A DNA stretch of 13,366 nucleotides from JBQCDV01 sp051960855 (GTDB lineage Bacteria; Actinomycetota; Actinomycetes; JAJZTN01): contig JBQCDV010000002.1 in assembly GCA_051960855.1 (NCBI GenBank), forward strand, positions 1 through 13,366. Reading direction: 5' to 3'. Numbering within the stretch: the stretch's first letter is position 1; each line of letters starts with the position of its first letter. The position numbers and the translations under genes were made by a program. Shown here piece by piece: positions 1 to 6,095 of this stretch. The notes below the pieces were generated by a model, which was not told where the DNA came from, searched no databases, and saw nothing but the letters and a program-made list of their open reading frames with translations.

Positions 1-159
1 CTGCGCGTGGACGTCCTCGCCGCGGAGCCGTCGGTCGAGGCGCTGGTCACCGCTCTCGCCGAGTACGGCGAGGCGCACCGTGCGGCCGCGCTCGCCAGCG
101 GGTCGCCGGTCCTGCGGCCCAGCGAGCGGCGGGGGCCGGCACGGCGTCGCGCGCGCTGA
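1..159 (+). CDS. hemD: Uroporphyrinogen-III synthase, C-terminal fragment (probable HemD, possibly fused to a SUMT domain)
   Basis: The reading frame is open from base 1 and ends at TGA 157-159, giving the last 52 residues of a protein that starts outside the window. The segment LRVDVLAAEPSVEALVTAL followed by AEYG resembles the end of actinobacterial uroporphyrinogen-III synthases, where the last strand and helix of the domain are followed by a short variable tail. Here the tail is Arg-rich. HemD cyclises hydroxymethylbilane to uroporphyrinogen III in the cytoplasm. In many actinobacteria it is fused behind a uroporphyrinogen-III methyltransferase domain, but that part would be upstream and cannot be seen. 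The hemB gene starts 38 bases downstream, which matches the usual hemC-hemD-hemB order and is the main support. The assignment rests on a short piece plus context, so it is probable rather than certain. Confidence 0.72.
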   Translation: MRVDVLAAEPSVEALVTALAEYGEAHRAAALASGSPVLRPSERRGPARRRAR

Positions 160-187
160 GCCCAGCCGACTACTGCAAGCCGCAGAC

Positions 188-193
188 AAGGAG
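188..193 (+). promoter_or_regulatory. Shine-Dalgarno of hemB
   Basis: AAGGAG lies 4 bases upstream of the GTG at 198 and fixes that codon as the hemB start. No separate promoter is evident in the 38-base gap, so hemB is probably transcribed with the upstream heme gene. Confidence 0.7.
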
Positions 194-197
194 AGCC

Positions 198-1193
198 GTG
201 ACCGCAGAGTTCCCCCAGGTCCGGCCACGCCGGCTGCGACGTAACGCCGCCACCCGGCGGCTGGTCGCCGAGACCGAGGTAGCCGCCCGTCAGCTGGTGC
301 TGCCCGTCTTCGTGCGGGAGGGCGCGACCGAGCCGACTCCAGTCGTGTCGATGCCCGGCGTGGTGCAGCACTCGCGCGACTCGTTGCGCAAGGCCGCGGC
401 GGAGGCGGCTGCCGCCGGCATCGGCGGGATCATGCTCTTCGCCGTTCCGGCCTCGAAGGACGCCACCGGCAGCGGCGCCGTCGACCCCGACGGCACGCTC
501 AACGTCGCCATCCGGGATGTGGTCAGCGAGGTCGGGGACGCACTGGTCGTGATGGCCGACCTGTGTCTGGATGAGTTCACCGACCACGGTCACTGCGGGG
601 TCCTGGACGGGCGGGGCGAAGTCGACAACGACGCCACACTCGCGGTCTACGCCCAGATGGCGCTCGCGCAGGCCGAAGCAGGCGTCGGCCTGGTCGGTCC
701 GAGCGGGATGATGGACGGTCAGGTGGGCGTCATCCGCCGCGCGCTGGACGAGGCTGGGCATCAGGACGTCGCGGTGCTCGCCTACTCCGCGAAGTACGCC
801 TCGGCGTTCTTCGGCCCCTTCCGTGACGCTGTGGAGTCGTCGCTGCAGGGCGACCGGCGCACCTACCAGCAGGACCCCGCCAACGGCCGCGAGGCGCTGC
901 GCGAGGTGCGCCTCGACCTGGCCGAAGGCGCCGACCTCGTCATGGTCAAGCCTGCTGGAAGCTACCTCGACGTCCTGGCGCGAGTCGCCGACATCGCCCA
1001 TGACGAGGGTGTACCGGTGGCCGCCTACCAGGTGTCTGGGGAGCTCGCCGCGATCGAGGCGGCTGCGATGCAGGGCTGGCTCGACCGGGACCGCGCCATC
1101 GTCGAGACCCTGACCTCCATCCGGCGCGCGGGGGCCGACGTCGTGCTGACCTACTGGGCCGTCGAGGCCGCGCAGCGCCTGCTGCAGGCCTGA
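198..1193 (+). CDS. hemB: Delta-aminolevulinic acid dehydratase (porphobilinogen synthase) HemB
   Basis: HemB condenses two 5-aminolevulinate molecules to porphobilinogen, the second common step of heme synthesis, in the cytoplasm. The 331-residue length is normal for the family. Both active-site lysines are visible: K199 in LAYSAKYASAF and K251 in VMVKPAGSYLD. The metal-binding segment DLCLDEFTDHGHCG (121-134) has C123, D125 and C133 where zinc-type enzymes have three cysteines, so the site is a mixed Cys-Asp-Cys type, which I recall as common in actinobacterial HemB. The GTG start at 198 is supported by an AAGGAG 4 bases before it, and the N-terminal RPRRLRRNAATRRLVAET matches the usual beginning of the family. 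It follows hemD by 38 bases and converges on the minus-strand transglycosylase gene with only 10 bases between stops. Confidence 0.97.
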   Translation: MTAEFPQVRPRRLRRNAATRRLVAETEVAARQLVLPVFVREGATEPTPVVSMPGVVQHSRDSLRKAAAEAAAAGIGGIMLFAVPASKDATGSGAVDPDGTLNVAIRDVVSEVGDALVVMADLCLDEFTDHGHCGVLDGRGEVDNDATLAVYAQMALAQAEAGVGLVGPSGMMDGQVGVIRRALDEAGHQDVAVLAYSAKYASAFFGPFRDAVESSLQGDRRTYQQDPANGREALREVRLDLAEGADLVMVKPAGSYLDVLARVADIAHDEGVPVAAYQVSGELAAIEAAAMQGWLDRDRAIVETLTSIRRAGADVVLTYWAVEAAQRLLQA

Positions 1194-1203
1194 CGCCTCT
1201 CTG

Positions 1204-2646
1204 TCAGCCGAGGCCCGACGGCAGCACGGAGCCGAGCGTGGAGGTCACCGCACCGACCGGCACGCCGGCGACCGCCGACCTCACTCCCGCCAGTGTCGGG
1301 ACACCAGTGGGCAGGCCGGTGGGCAGGCCGGTCGGCAGCGTCGGCAGGACAGTGGCCACCGGCGCGGGCAAGGGCAGCGCCGGTGCCGCACTGTGCGGCG
1401 TGCTCGTGCCGCTCGTGCCGCCCTTGCTGCCCTTCGTGCCCTGATCCGAGCTGCCCTGATCCGAACTGCTCTGACCCGAGTTCCCCTGCTCGGCCCTGCC
1501 CTGCGCTGAGCTGCCTCCGGTGCGGTCGGAGGTCGTGGCACGGCTGCCGGTGCTCGCGCTGTCGGCCGGCTGTGAGGCACCGGAGCCCGACCGCCCCCGC
1601 ACCGCGCCCGCGTCGCGGTGCTCGGCGGCGCTCGTCGAGCCCGAGGGCGCAGCGGTGGCACCCGAGCCTGCGCTGACGAACCGGGGAGCGCCGGGGCGCA
1701 GGGGTGGCGGAGTGCCGTCGGGCACGGCGCTCCACCGCCCCTGCGCGTAGGCCCTGGCGATGCTGAAGACGAGGGCGACGTAGCTGTCGGAATGGTTGTA
1801 GCGGTAGACCGCGGAGCGGATGCCGGACTCGGTGCCGAGGTCGGTGGCTCCGGCGCAGAGGTAACGGCCGGTCGCGGCGGCCGCGTCGTCGATGTCCTGC
1901 GGGTCGGCCACCCCGTCGCCGTCGGCGTCGAGTCCGACCATCCGCCAGGTCGAGGGCAGGAACTGCATGGGCCCGACAGCCCGGTCGTACACGCTGTCGC
2001 CGTCGAGGCGGCCACCGTCGCTGTCGCGCACGAGCGCGAAGGGGCCCGCGCCGTCCAGACGGGGGCCGCGGATGCCCGGCACGGAGCGGCCGGAGTCGGT
2101 CAGGACAGCGCCGCCGAACCTCCCATGGTTGCTCTCCACACGGCCGATGGCGGCCACGAGCTGCCAGGGCAGGTGACAGCCCGCGTCCGAGGCGGACAGC
2201 AACTGCTGCGTGCGCTGATAGGCGCGCAGCGCCGCCTGCGGGATGCCGTTGACGGTGAGGCTCGAGATGACCTGCCCCGTGGGCTCGGCGATCCCGGGCG
2301 CGACGGGCACCTCCCCTGATCCCCGAACGCCGCTGCCGGCGCCGCTCGCCGTCGCCGGCTGCGCGTCCCCTGCTGCTGGTTCGGCTCCGGTCTCCATGAC
2401 CGGCGGATGGGCGGGGACGGGGTAGGGCGTCGCTGGCACCGAGACGCGCGGCTGCGACGGGTGTCGCTCAGCGGCACCGGCGTCCGCGGCGTAGCCCCAG
2501 ACCCCTGCCGTAGCGCCGACAGCGAGCAGCGGCACTGCCGCAGACAGGACAGGGCGCTGGAGGAGCGCGGAGCGCGAGAGGAGGCGCTTCTGCCCCAGCA
2601 GCCGAACGCTGTCGTGGTGCCGCGGCTGAGCCCGTCGTGTCCCCAT
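1204..2646 (-). CDS. Membrane-anchored lytic murein transglycosylase (SLT2/MltB-like) with EF-hand-like loop and repetitive C-terminal tail
   Basis: Predicted 480-residue exported enzyme that would cleave the MurNAc-GlcNAc bond of peptidoglycan to 1,6-anhydro products. Residues 32-55 form one hydrophobic segment after a basic N-terminus (uncleaved anchor or signal peptide), followed by a Pro/Ala linker to about 130. The catalytic domain spans about 135-305: LPWQLVAAIGRVESNHG carries the likely catalytic E171, then GPMQFLPSTW (225-234) and YRYNHSDSYV (281-290). D240-D251 (DADGDGVADPQD) fits the DxDxDGxxDxxD calcium-loop pattern. C157 and C264 could form a disulfide. Residues 311-480 are low complexity, with Ser/Gly/Gln repeats, a Lys/Gly patch and PTGL repeats. 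I chose ATG 2646 because GGAGG lies 7 bases upstream. An in-frame start at 2775 would add 43 unlike residues and run to within 8 bases of hemL. Family is secure; the exact substrate is not. Confidence 0.9.
   Translation of the reverse strand: MGTRRAQPRHHDSVRLLGQKRLLSRSALLQRPVLSAAVPLLAVGATAGVWGYAADAGAAERHPSQPRVSVPATPYPVPAHPPVMETGAEPAAGDAQPATASGAGSGVRGSGEVPVAPGIAEPTGQVISSLTVNGIPQAALRAYQRTQQLLSASDAGCHLPWQLVAAIGRVESNHGRFGGAVLTDSGRSVPGIRGPRLDGAGPFALVRDSDGGRLDGDSVYDRAVGPMQFLPSTWRMVGLDADGDGVADPQDIDDAAAATGRYLCAGATDLGTESGIRSAVYRYNHSDSYVALVFSIARAYAQGRWSAVPDGTPPPLRPGAPRFVSAGSGATAAPSGSTSAAEHRDAGAVRGRSGSGASQPADSASTGSRATTSDRTGGSSAQGRAEQGNSGQSSSDQGSSDQGTKGSKGGTSGTSTPHSAAPALPLPAPVATVLPTLPTGLPTGLPTGVPTLAGVRSAVAGVPVGAVTSTLGSVLPSGLG
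1306..1341 (-). repeat. 12-base tandem repeat coding PTGL units
   Basis: Three copies of a 12-base unit, GGTGGGCAGGCC on the plus strand (first copy begins AG, third copy diverges), with a fourth partial copy after it. On the minus strand it encodes Leu-Pro-Thr-Gly repeats near residue 440 of the transglycosylase. The unit length is a multiple of three, so copy-number change would keep the frame. Confidence 0.7.
1441..1515 (-). repeat. 15-base degenerate tandem repeat in the transglycosylase tail
   Basis: Five adjacent 15-base units (plus-strand unit CTGATCCGAGCTGCC; copies start at 1441, 1456, 1471, 1486 and 1501). The first two are nearly identical and the later ones decay. They encode five-residue Ser/Gly/Gln-rich units such as SSDQG around residues 380-403. 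The unit is in frame, consistent with a length-variable surface linker. Confidence 0.65.
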
Positions 2647-2767
2647 CGCCTGCCTCCGGAATAGCTGCGTCTGCTCTCCTGAGCCGCCTCTGGCTGCCGA
2701 TCGCGTGCGGCGTCGTGCCGTCAGGTGCTCCAACGACGCGGTGTGAGGTGGGTTACGCCCGGGGGCT

Positions 2768-2776
2768 TGCGACAAT
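2768..2776 (+). promoter_or_regulatory. Predicted promoter of hemL operon: extended -10 (TGC GACAAT), leaderless start
   Basis: GACAAT (2771-2776) preceded by TG at 2768-2769 looks like an extended -10 box. It ends 6 bases before the hemL GTG at 2783, so transcription would begin at or next to the start codon. No Shine-Dalgarno is visible before that GTG, and an in-frame TGA at 2744 with no other start codon in between rules out a longer protein. I see no convincing -35 box. Confidence 0.5.
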
Positions 2777-2782
2777 GGGCGC

Positions 2783-4111
2783 GTGGACTTCCCCTACCCC
2801 GACGCGGCGCCCCGCTCGGCCGAGCTGTTCGGACGGGCACAGCAGGTGGCGCCCGGCGGCGTCAACTCGCCCGTCCGCGCCTTCCGGGCAGTCGGTGGCA
2901 CGCCTCGTTTCATGGCTGAGGGCCACGGGCCCTGGCTGACCGACGTGGACGGCTGCCGCTACGTCGACCTCGTCTGCTCGTGGGGCCCGATGCTGCTCGG
3001 CCACGCCCACCCCGACGTGGTCGCAGCCGCCCAGGAGGCGGTCACCCACGGGACGTCGTTCGGGACTCCGACCGAGAACGAGCTGCTGCTCGCCGAGGAG
3101 ATAGCCGCGCGGGTCGAGCCCGTCGAGAAGCTGCGGCTGGTGTCGAGCGGCACCGAGGCCACGATGAGTGCGATCCGGCTGGCCCGCGGCTTCACGGGGC
3201 GCGGCGTCATCGTGAAGTTCGCCGGCTGCTACCACGGTCACGTCGACGCGCTGCTGGCGTCGGCGGGCTCGGGGGTGGCGACGTTCGCGCTGCCCGACTC
3301 GCCCGGCGTCACGGGGGCGAGTGCCGCCGAGACCGTTGTCCTGCCCTACAACGACCTCGCCGCGGTCGAGGCGGTCTTCGCTGAGCGCGGGGACGAGATC
3401 GCGTGCGTCATCACGGAGGCGGCCGCCGGCAACATGGGTGTCGTGCCACCGGTGGCTGGCTTCACCGAGGGTCTGCGCCGCGTCACCGACGCCCACGGGG
3501 CGCTGCTGATCAGCGACGAGGTCATGACCGGCTTCCGCGTCAGCAAGGCCGGATGGTGGGGGCTGGAGGGTGTCACCCCCGACCTGTTCACCTTCGGCAA
3601 GGTCATGGGCGGGGGTTTCCCGGCGGCCGCCTTCGGTGGCCGCGCTGACGTGATGGACCGGCTCGCGCCCGCCGGACCCGTCTACCAGGCCGGCACCCTG
3701 TCCGGTAACCCCGTCGCGACCGCCGCGGGTCTCGCGACGCTGCGTGCGGCGGACGACGCGGTCTACGCGCGCGTCGACACCGTGGCCGGGGAGCTGGGGT
3801 CGCTCGCCTCCGCCGCGCTCACTGACGCGGGGGTGGCCCACCGGGTGCAGTACGCCGGCAACATGTTCTCGGTCTTCTTCACGGACGCCGAGGTCGTCGA
3901 CTTCGACGGCGCCCGCGCGCAGGAGGCGTGGCGGTACCGCGCCTTCTTCCACGAGATGCTCAGCCGCGGCGTCTACCTGCCGCCGTCGGCCTTCGAGGCG
4001 TGGTTCGTCTCAGCCAGCCATGATGACGAGGCCATCGCTGTCATCGCCGACGCGCTGCCGCACGCGGCACGTGCCGCGGCGGAGGCGACGGCTCCCGAGG
4101 AGGCGGCGTGA
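2783..4111 (+). CDS. hemL: Glutamate-1-semialdehyde 2,1-aminomutase HemL
   Basis: HemL converts glutamate-1-semialdehyde to 5-aminolevulinate, the substrate of HemB, using pyridoxal phosphate in the cytoplasm. The 442-residue protein is full length. Seen in order: PGGVNSPVRAF (24-34), SSGTEATMSAIRLARG (121-136) for phosphate binding, CYHGHVDALL (149-158), LISDEVMTGFRV (242-253) with the cofactor-ring aspartate D245, and FGKVMGGGFPAAAFGG with the Schiff-base lysine K273. The motif YQAGTLSGNP also fits. The GTG at 2783 is the first possible start after an in-frame TGA at 2744 and has a -10-like box exactly 6 bases upstream but no ribosome binding site, so the message may be leaderless. Its stop overlaps the next gene by 4 bases. 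It heads a six-gene run ending with ccsB at 8833. Confidence 0.97.
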   Translation: MDFPYPDAAPRSAELFGRAQQVAPGGVNSPVRAFRAVGGTPRFMAEGHGPWLTDVDGCRYVDLVCSWGPMLLGHAHPDVVAAAQEAVTHGTSFGTPTENELLLAEEIAARVEPVEKLRLVSSGTEATMSAIRLARGFTGRGVIVKFAGCYHGHVDALLASAGSGVATFALPDSPGVTGASAAETVVLPYNDLAAVEAVFAERGDEIACVITEAAAGNMGVVPPVAGFTEGLRRVTDAHGALLISDEVMTGFRVSKAGWWGLEGVTPDLFTFGKVMGGGFPAAAFGGRADVMDRLAPAGPVYQAGTLSGNPVATAAGLATLRAADDAVYARVDTVAGELGSLASAALTDAGVAHRVQYAGNMFSVFFTDAEVVDFDGARAQEAWRYRAFFHEMLSRGVYLPPSAFEAWFVSASHDDEAIAVIADALPHAARAAAEATAPEEAA

Positions 4112-4770
4112 CGACTGACCGCTCGACGACCGAGCCGACCACCGTCGTGCACCTCGTGCGGCACGGGGAGGTCGACAACCCCACCGGCGTGCTCTACGGC
4201 CGACTGCCCGGCTTCCGCCTGTCCGAGCGCGGACTTGCCATGGCCGAGCGCATCGGGGAGACCTTCGCTGACCGGGATGTCGTCGATGTGACGGCAAGTC
4301 CGCTCGAGCGGGCCCAGCAGACCGCACGCCCCCTCGCCGCGATCCGTCGGCTGCCGCTGAACTCCGACACCCGTCTGCTCGAGGCAGAGAACTCGTTCCA
4401 GGGCTTGACCTTCGGCGTGGGCGACGGCTCACTGAGGCGCCCCACCCACTGGTACAAGCTGCGTAACCCCTTCCGTCCCTCGTGGGGGGAGCCCTACCGG
4501 GTGGTGGCAGGCCGGATGCTGCGGGCGGTCGACGACGCCAGGGAGCGGGCGCGCGGCCACGAGGCAGTGCTCGTGTCGCACCAGCTTCCCGTCTGGATCA
4601 CCCGTCGCGTCCTCGAGGGCAAGCCGATGTGGCATGACCCCCGCCGCCGCCAGTGCTCCCTGGCCTCGGTCACGTCGCTGACCTACGAGGGCGACCGGCT
4701 GGTCGCGGTCACCTACAGCGAGCCTGCCCGCGACCTGCTCCCGGTCGTCAAGCCGGTGCCGGGGGCCTGA
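4108..4770 (+). CDS. Histidine phosphatase family protein (phosphoglycerate mutase-like)
   Basis: A 220-residue cytoplasmic protein of the histidine phosphatase superfamily. The RHG signature is in VVHLVRHGEVDN, giving nucleophile H19 with R18; SPLERAQQTA (64-73) carries R68; LLEAENSFQGL (90-100) sits where the acid residue is expected; LVSHQLPVW (155-163) gives the second histidine H158. All core residues for a working phosphatase are present, but the substrate cannot be read from sequence. It starts at GTG 4108 in a GTGA overlap with the hemL stop, with GAGGAGG 4 bases upstream. From memory, a gene of this family sits at the same place between hemL and the cytochrome c genes in mycobacteria (Rv0525), so the location is conserved even though its role in heme or cytochrome assembly is unknown. 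Confidence 0.9.
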   Translation: MTTDRSTTEPTTVVHLVRHGEVDNPTGVLYGRLPGFRLSERGLAMAERIGETFADRDVVDVTASPLERAQQTARPLAAIRRLPLNSDTRLLEAENSFQGLTFGVGDGSLRRPTHWYKLRNPFRPSWGEPYRVVAGRMLRAVDDARERARGHEAVLVSHQLPVWITRRVLEGKPMWHDPRRRQCSLASVTSLTYEGDRLVAVTYSEPARDLLPVVKPVPGA

Positions 4771-4773
4771 GCG

Positions 4774-5355
4774 TTGCGAGCCCTCCGGATCGTCGTTGCC
4801 GCCCTGCTGGCGCTGGTGGCGCTGCTCGGCCTCGGCGGCTGCACCAGCCGCTCGGTCGGGTCACAGGCGCAGGGCTACATCGACGGTCCGGGGACGGTCA
4901 CCAAGCTCGCGGCAGGCGACCGCGGGCAGCGCTTGGACCTGACGGGGACGACGCTCACCGGTGCCAAGGTGCGGCTGTCGGACCTGCGCGGCTCCGTCGT
5001 CGTCGTGAATGTGTGGGCCTCCTGGTGCCCGCCCTGCCGAGCGGAGGCCGACGAGCTGGAGCGGGTCGCTGCTGCCTCCACGTCGAAGGGCGTGCGGTTC
5101 CTCGGGATCGATACGCAGGACGACCAGGCCGCGGCGGCGGCGTTCGTCGAGAGCCGGGGCATCAGCTACCCGAGCGTGTATGACCCCGATGGGCGCGCCC
5201 TGCTGGCCCTGCGGTCGTCGCTGCCGCCCACGGCGATCCCCTCGACGCTGATCCTCGACCGGCAGGGAAGGGTGGCCGTGCGGATCCTGGGCGGCACAAC
5301 GGCGTCGCGGCTGCAGCCGCTGGTCGACGGTGTCGCCGCGGATGGCCGGTCGTGA
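4774..5355 (+). CDS. resA: TlpA/ResA-like thiol-disulfide oxidoreductase lipoprotein (cytochrome c biogenesis)
   Basis: A 193-residue extracytoplasmic thioredoxin-fold protein that in System II reduces the disulfide of the apocytochrome CXXCH heme site before heme attachment. Residues 6-22 form a hydrophobic signal ending in a lipobox LGGC with lipid-bearing C23, so it is probably a membrane lipoprotein rather than a single-pass protein. The redox motif WASWCPPC puts the cysteines at 85 and 88, and the cis-proline segment PTAIPSTLILD is present. The start is TTG 4774, 3 bases after the phosphatase stop; it gives a complete signal peptide, and GGGGG at 4761-4765 could serve as ribosome binding site. 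The stop overlaps ccdA in a GTGA. Reductant would come from CcdA. The fold is certain; the cytochrome role is inferred from its neighbours. Confidence 0.92.
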   Translation: MRALRIVVAALLALVALLGLGGCTSRSVGSQAQGYIDGPGTVTKLAAGDRGQRLDLTGTTLTGAKVRLSDLRGSVVVVNVWASWCPPCRAEADELERVAAASTSKGVRFLGIDTQDDQAAAAAFVESRGISYPSVYDPDGRALLALRSSLPPTAIPSTLILDRQGRVAVRILGGTTASRLQPLVDGVAADGRS

Positions 5356-6095
5356 CGGGCAGCCCGGTGCTGGACGGGTCGCTGCTGCTGGCGATTCCGG
5401 TCGCCGCCGCCGCCGGGCTGGTGTCGTTCCTGTCCCCGTGCGTGCTGCCGCTCGTGCCGGGCTACCTGTCCTACGTGACCGGGCTCGCCGGCACCGACCT
5501 GGCCGAGCAGCGCCGGGGCCGGATGCTCGCCGGCAGCGCGTTGTTCGTGCTCGGGTTCGCGGCCGTCTTCGTGTCCTACGGCGTGCTGTTCGGCGGCGTC
5601 AGCGAGCTGCTGCAGGCGCACCGGCGCGGGATCACGATCGTCCTCGGTGCCCTCACGATCGTGTTGGGGCTGGCGTTCATGGGTGCCGTGCCGGGCCTGG
5701 CGAACCGGGAGTTCCGGATGCTGCACCGGCGTCCTGCCGCCGGACTGCTCGGAGCCCCGATGCTCGGCGTGCTCTTCGGGCTGGGGTGGGCGCCCTGCAT
5801 CGGTCCGACGCTGGGGGCCGTGCAGACCCTGGCTTACTCCTCCGGCACTGCTGCGAGGGGGGCGCTGCTCAGCGCGGTCTACTGCCTCGGCCTCGGGGTG
5901 CCCTTCCTGGTCGCCGCGCTCGCCTACCGTCGCGTCCTCGGCGGCCTCGGGTGGGTGCGCCGCCACTACCGCTGGGTGACTGCCGCCGGTGGAGCGATGC
6001 TCGTCGTCATCGGCGTGCTGCTCGTCACCGGCGTCTGGGACTCCCTCACGATCGGCCTGCGCACGTGGGCCTCGGGATGGTCGACGCCGCTGTGA
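5352..6095 (+). CDS. ccdA: Cytochrome c biogenesis protein CcdA (DsbD transmembrane-domain family)
   Basis: A 247-residue polytopic membrane protein with about six transmembrane segments that moves electrons from cytoplasmic thioredoxin to extracytoplasmic thiol proteins. Two related half-motifs carry the redox cysteines: SFLSPCVLPLVPGYLSY with C30 and GWAPCIGPTLGAVQT with C149, each followed by the helix-breaking prolines typical of the family. A basic loop RRGR follows the first helix. The likely partner is the ResA-like lipoprotein just upstream, whose stop overlaps this GTG start (GTGA at 5352-5355). The stop in turn overlaps resB. This is a stand-alone CcdA without the soluble domains of DsbD, which is usual in Gram-positive System II. 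Confidence 0.95.
   Translation: MTGSPVLDGSLLLAIPVAAAAGLVSFLSPCVLPLVPGYLSYVTGLAGTDLAEQRRGRMLAGSALFVLGFAAVFVSYGVLFGGVSELLQAHRRGITIVLGALTIVLGLAFMGAVPGLANREFRMLHRRPAAGLLGAPMLGVLFGLGWAPCIGPTLGAVQTLAYSSGTAARGALLSAVYCLGLGVPFLVAALAYRRVLGGLGWVRRHYRWVTAAGGAMLVVIGVLLVTGVWDSLTIGLRTWASGWSTPL

Noticed and set aside
1187..1215. Possible bidirectional terminator between hemB and the transglycosylase gene
   Set aside because: CTGAC/GTCAG across the two stop codons gives only a 5-bp stem with an 8-base loop, and the alternative GCCTC/GAGGC pairing competes with it; too weak to call.
2647..2775. N-terminal extension of the transglycosylase to a start at 2775
   Set aside because: The 43 added residues are not signal-like, the start would lie in the hemL promoter, and ATG 2646 has a well-placed GGAGG.
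2647..2782. Riboswitch (for example a cyclic di-AMP type) ahead of the transglycosylase gene
   Set aside because: Some actinobacterial cell-wall hydrolase genes carry one, but the 136-base gap is short and I see no matching conserved core.
2753..3952. Long open frame on the minus strand opposite hemL (399 codons)
   Set aside because: It mirrors a certain hemL gene, has an Arg/Gly/His/Val-rich composition without any domain, and such antisense frames are normal in GC-rich DNA.
5330..6091. Upstream in-frame extension of resB, which would make an 812-residue fusion
   Set aside because: The extra part is the wrong frame of ccdA and is Arg/Pro/Ala-rich with no membrane pattern; GTG 6092 (or ATG 6077) gives a normal ResB.
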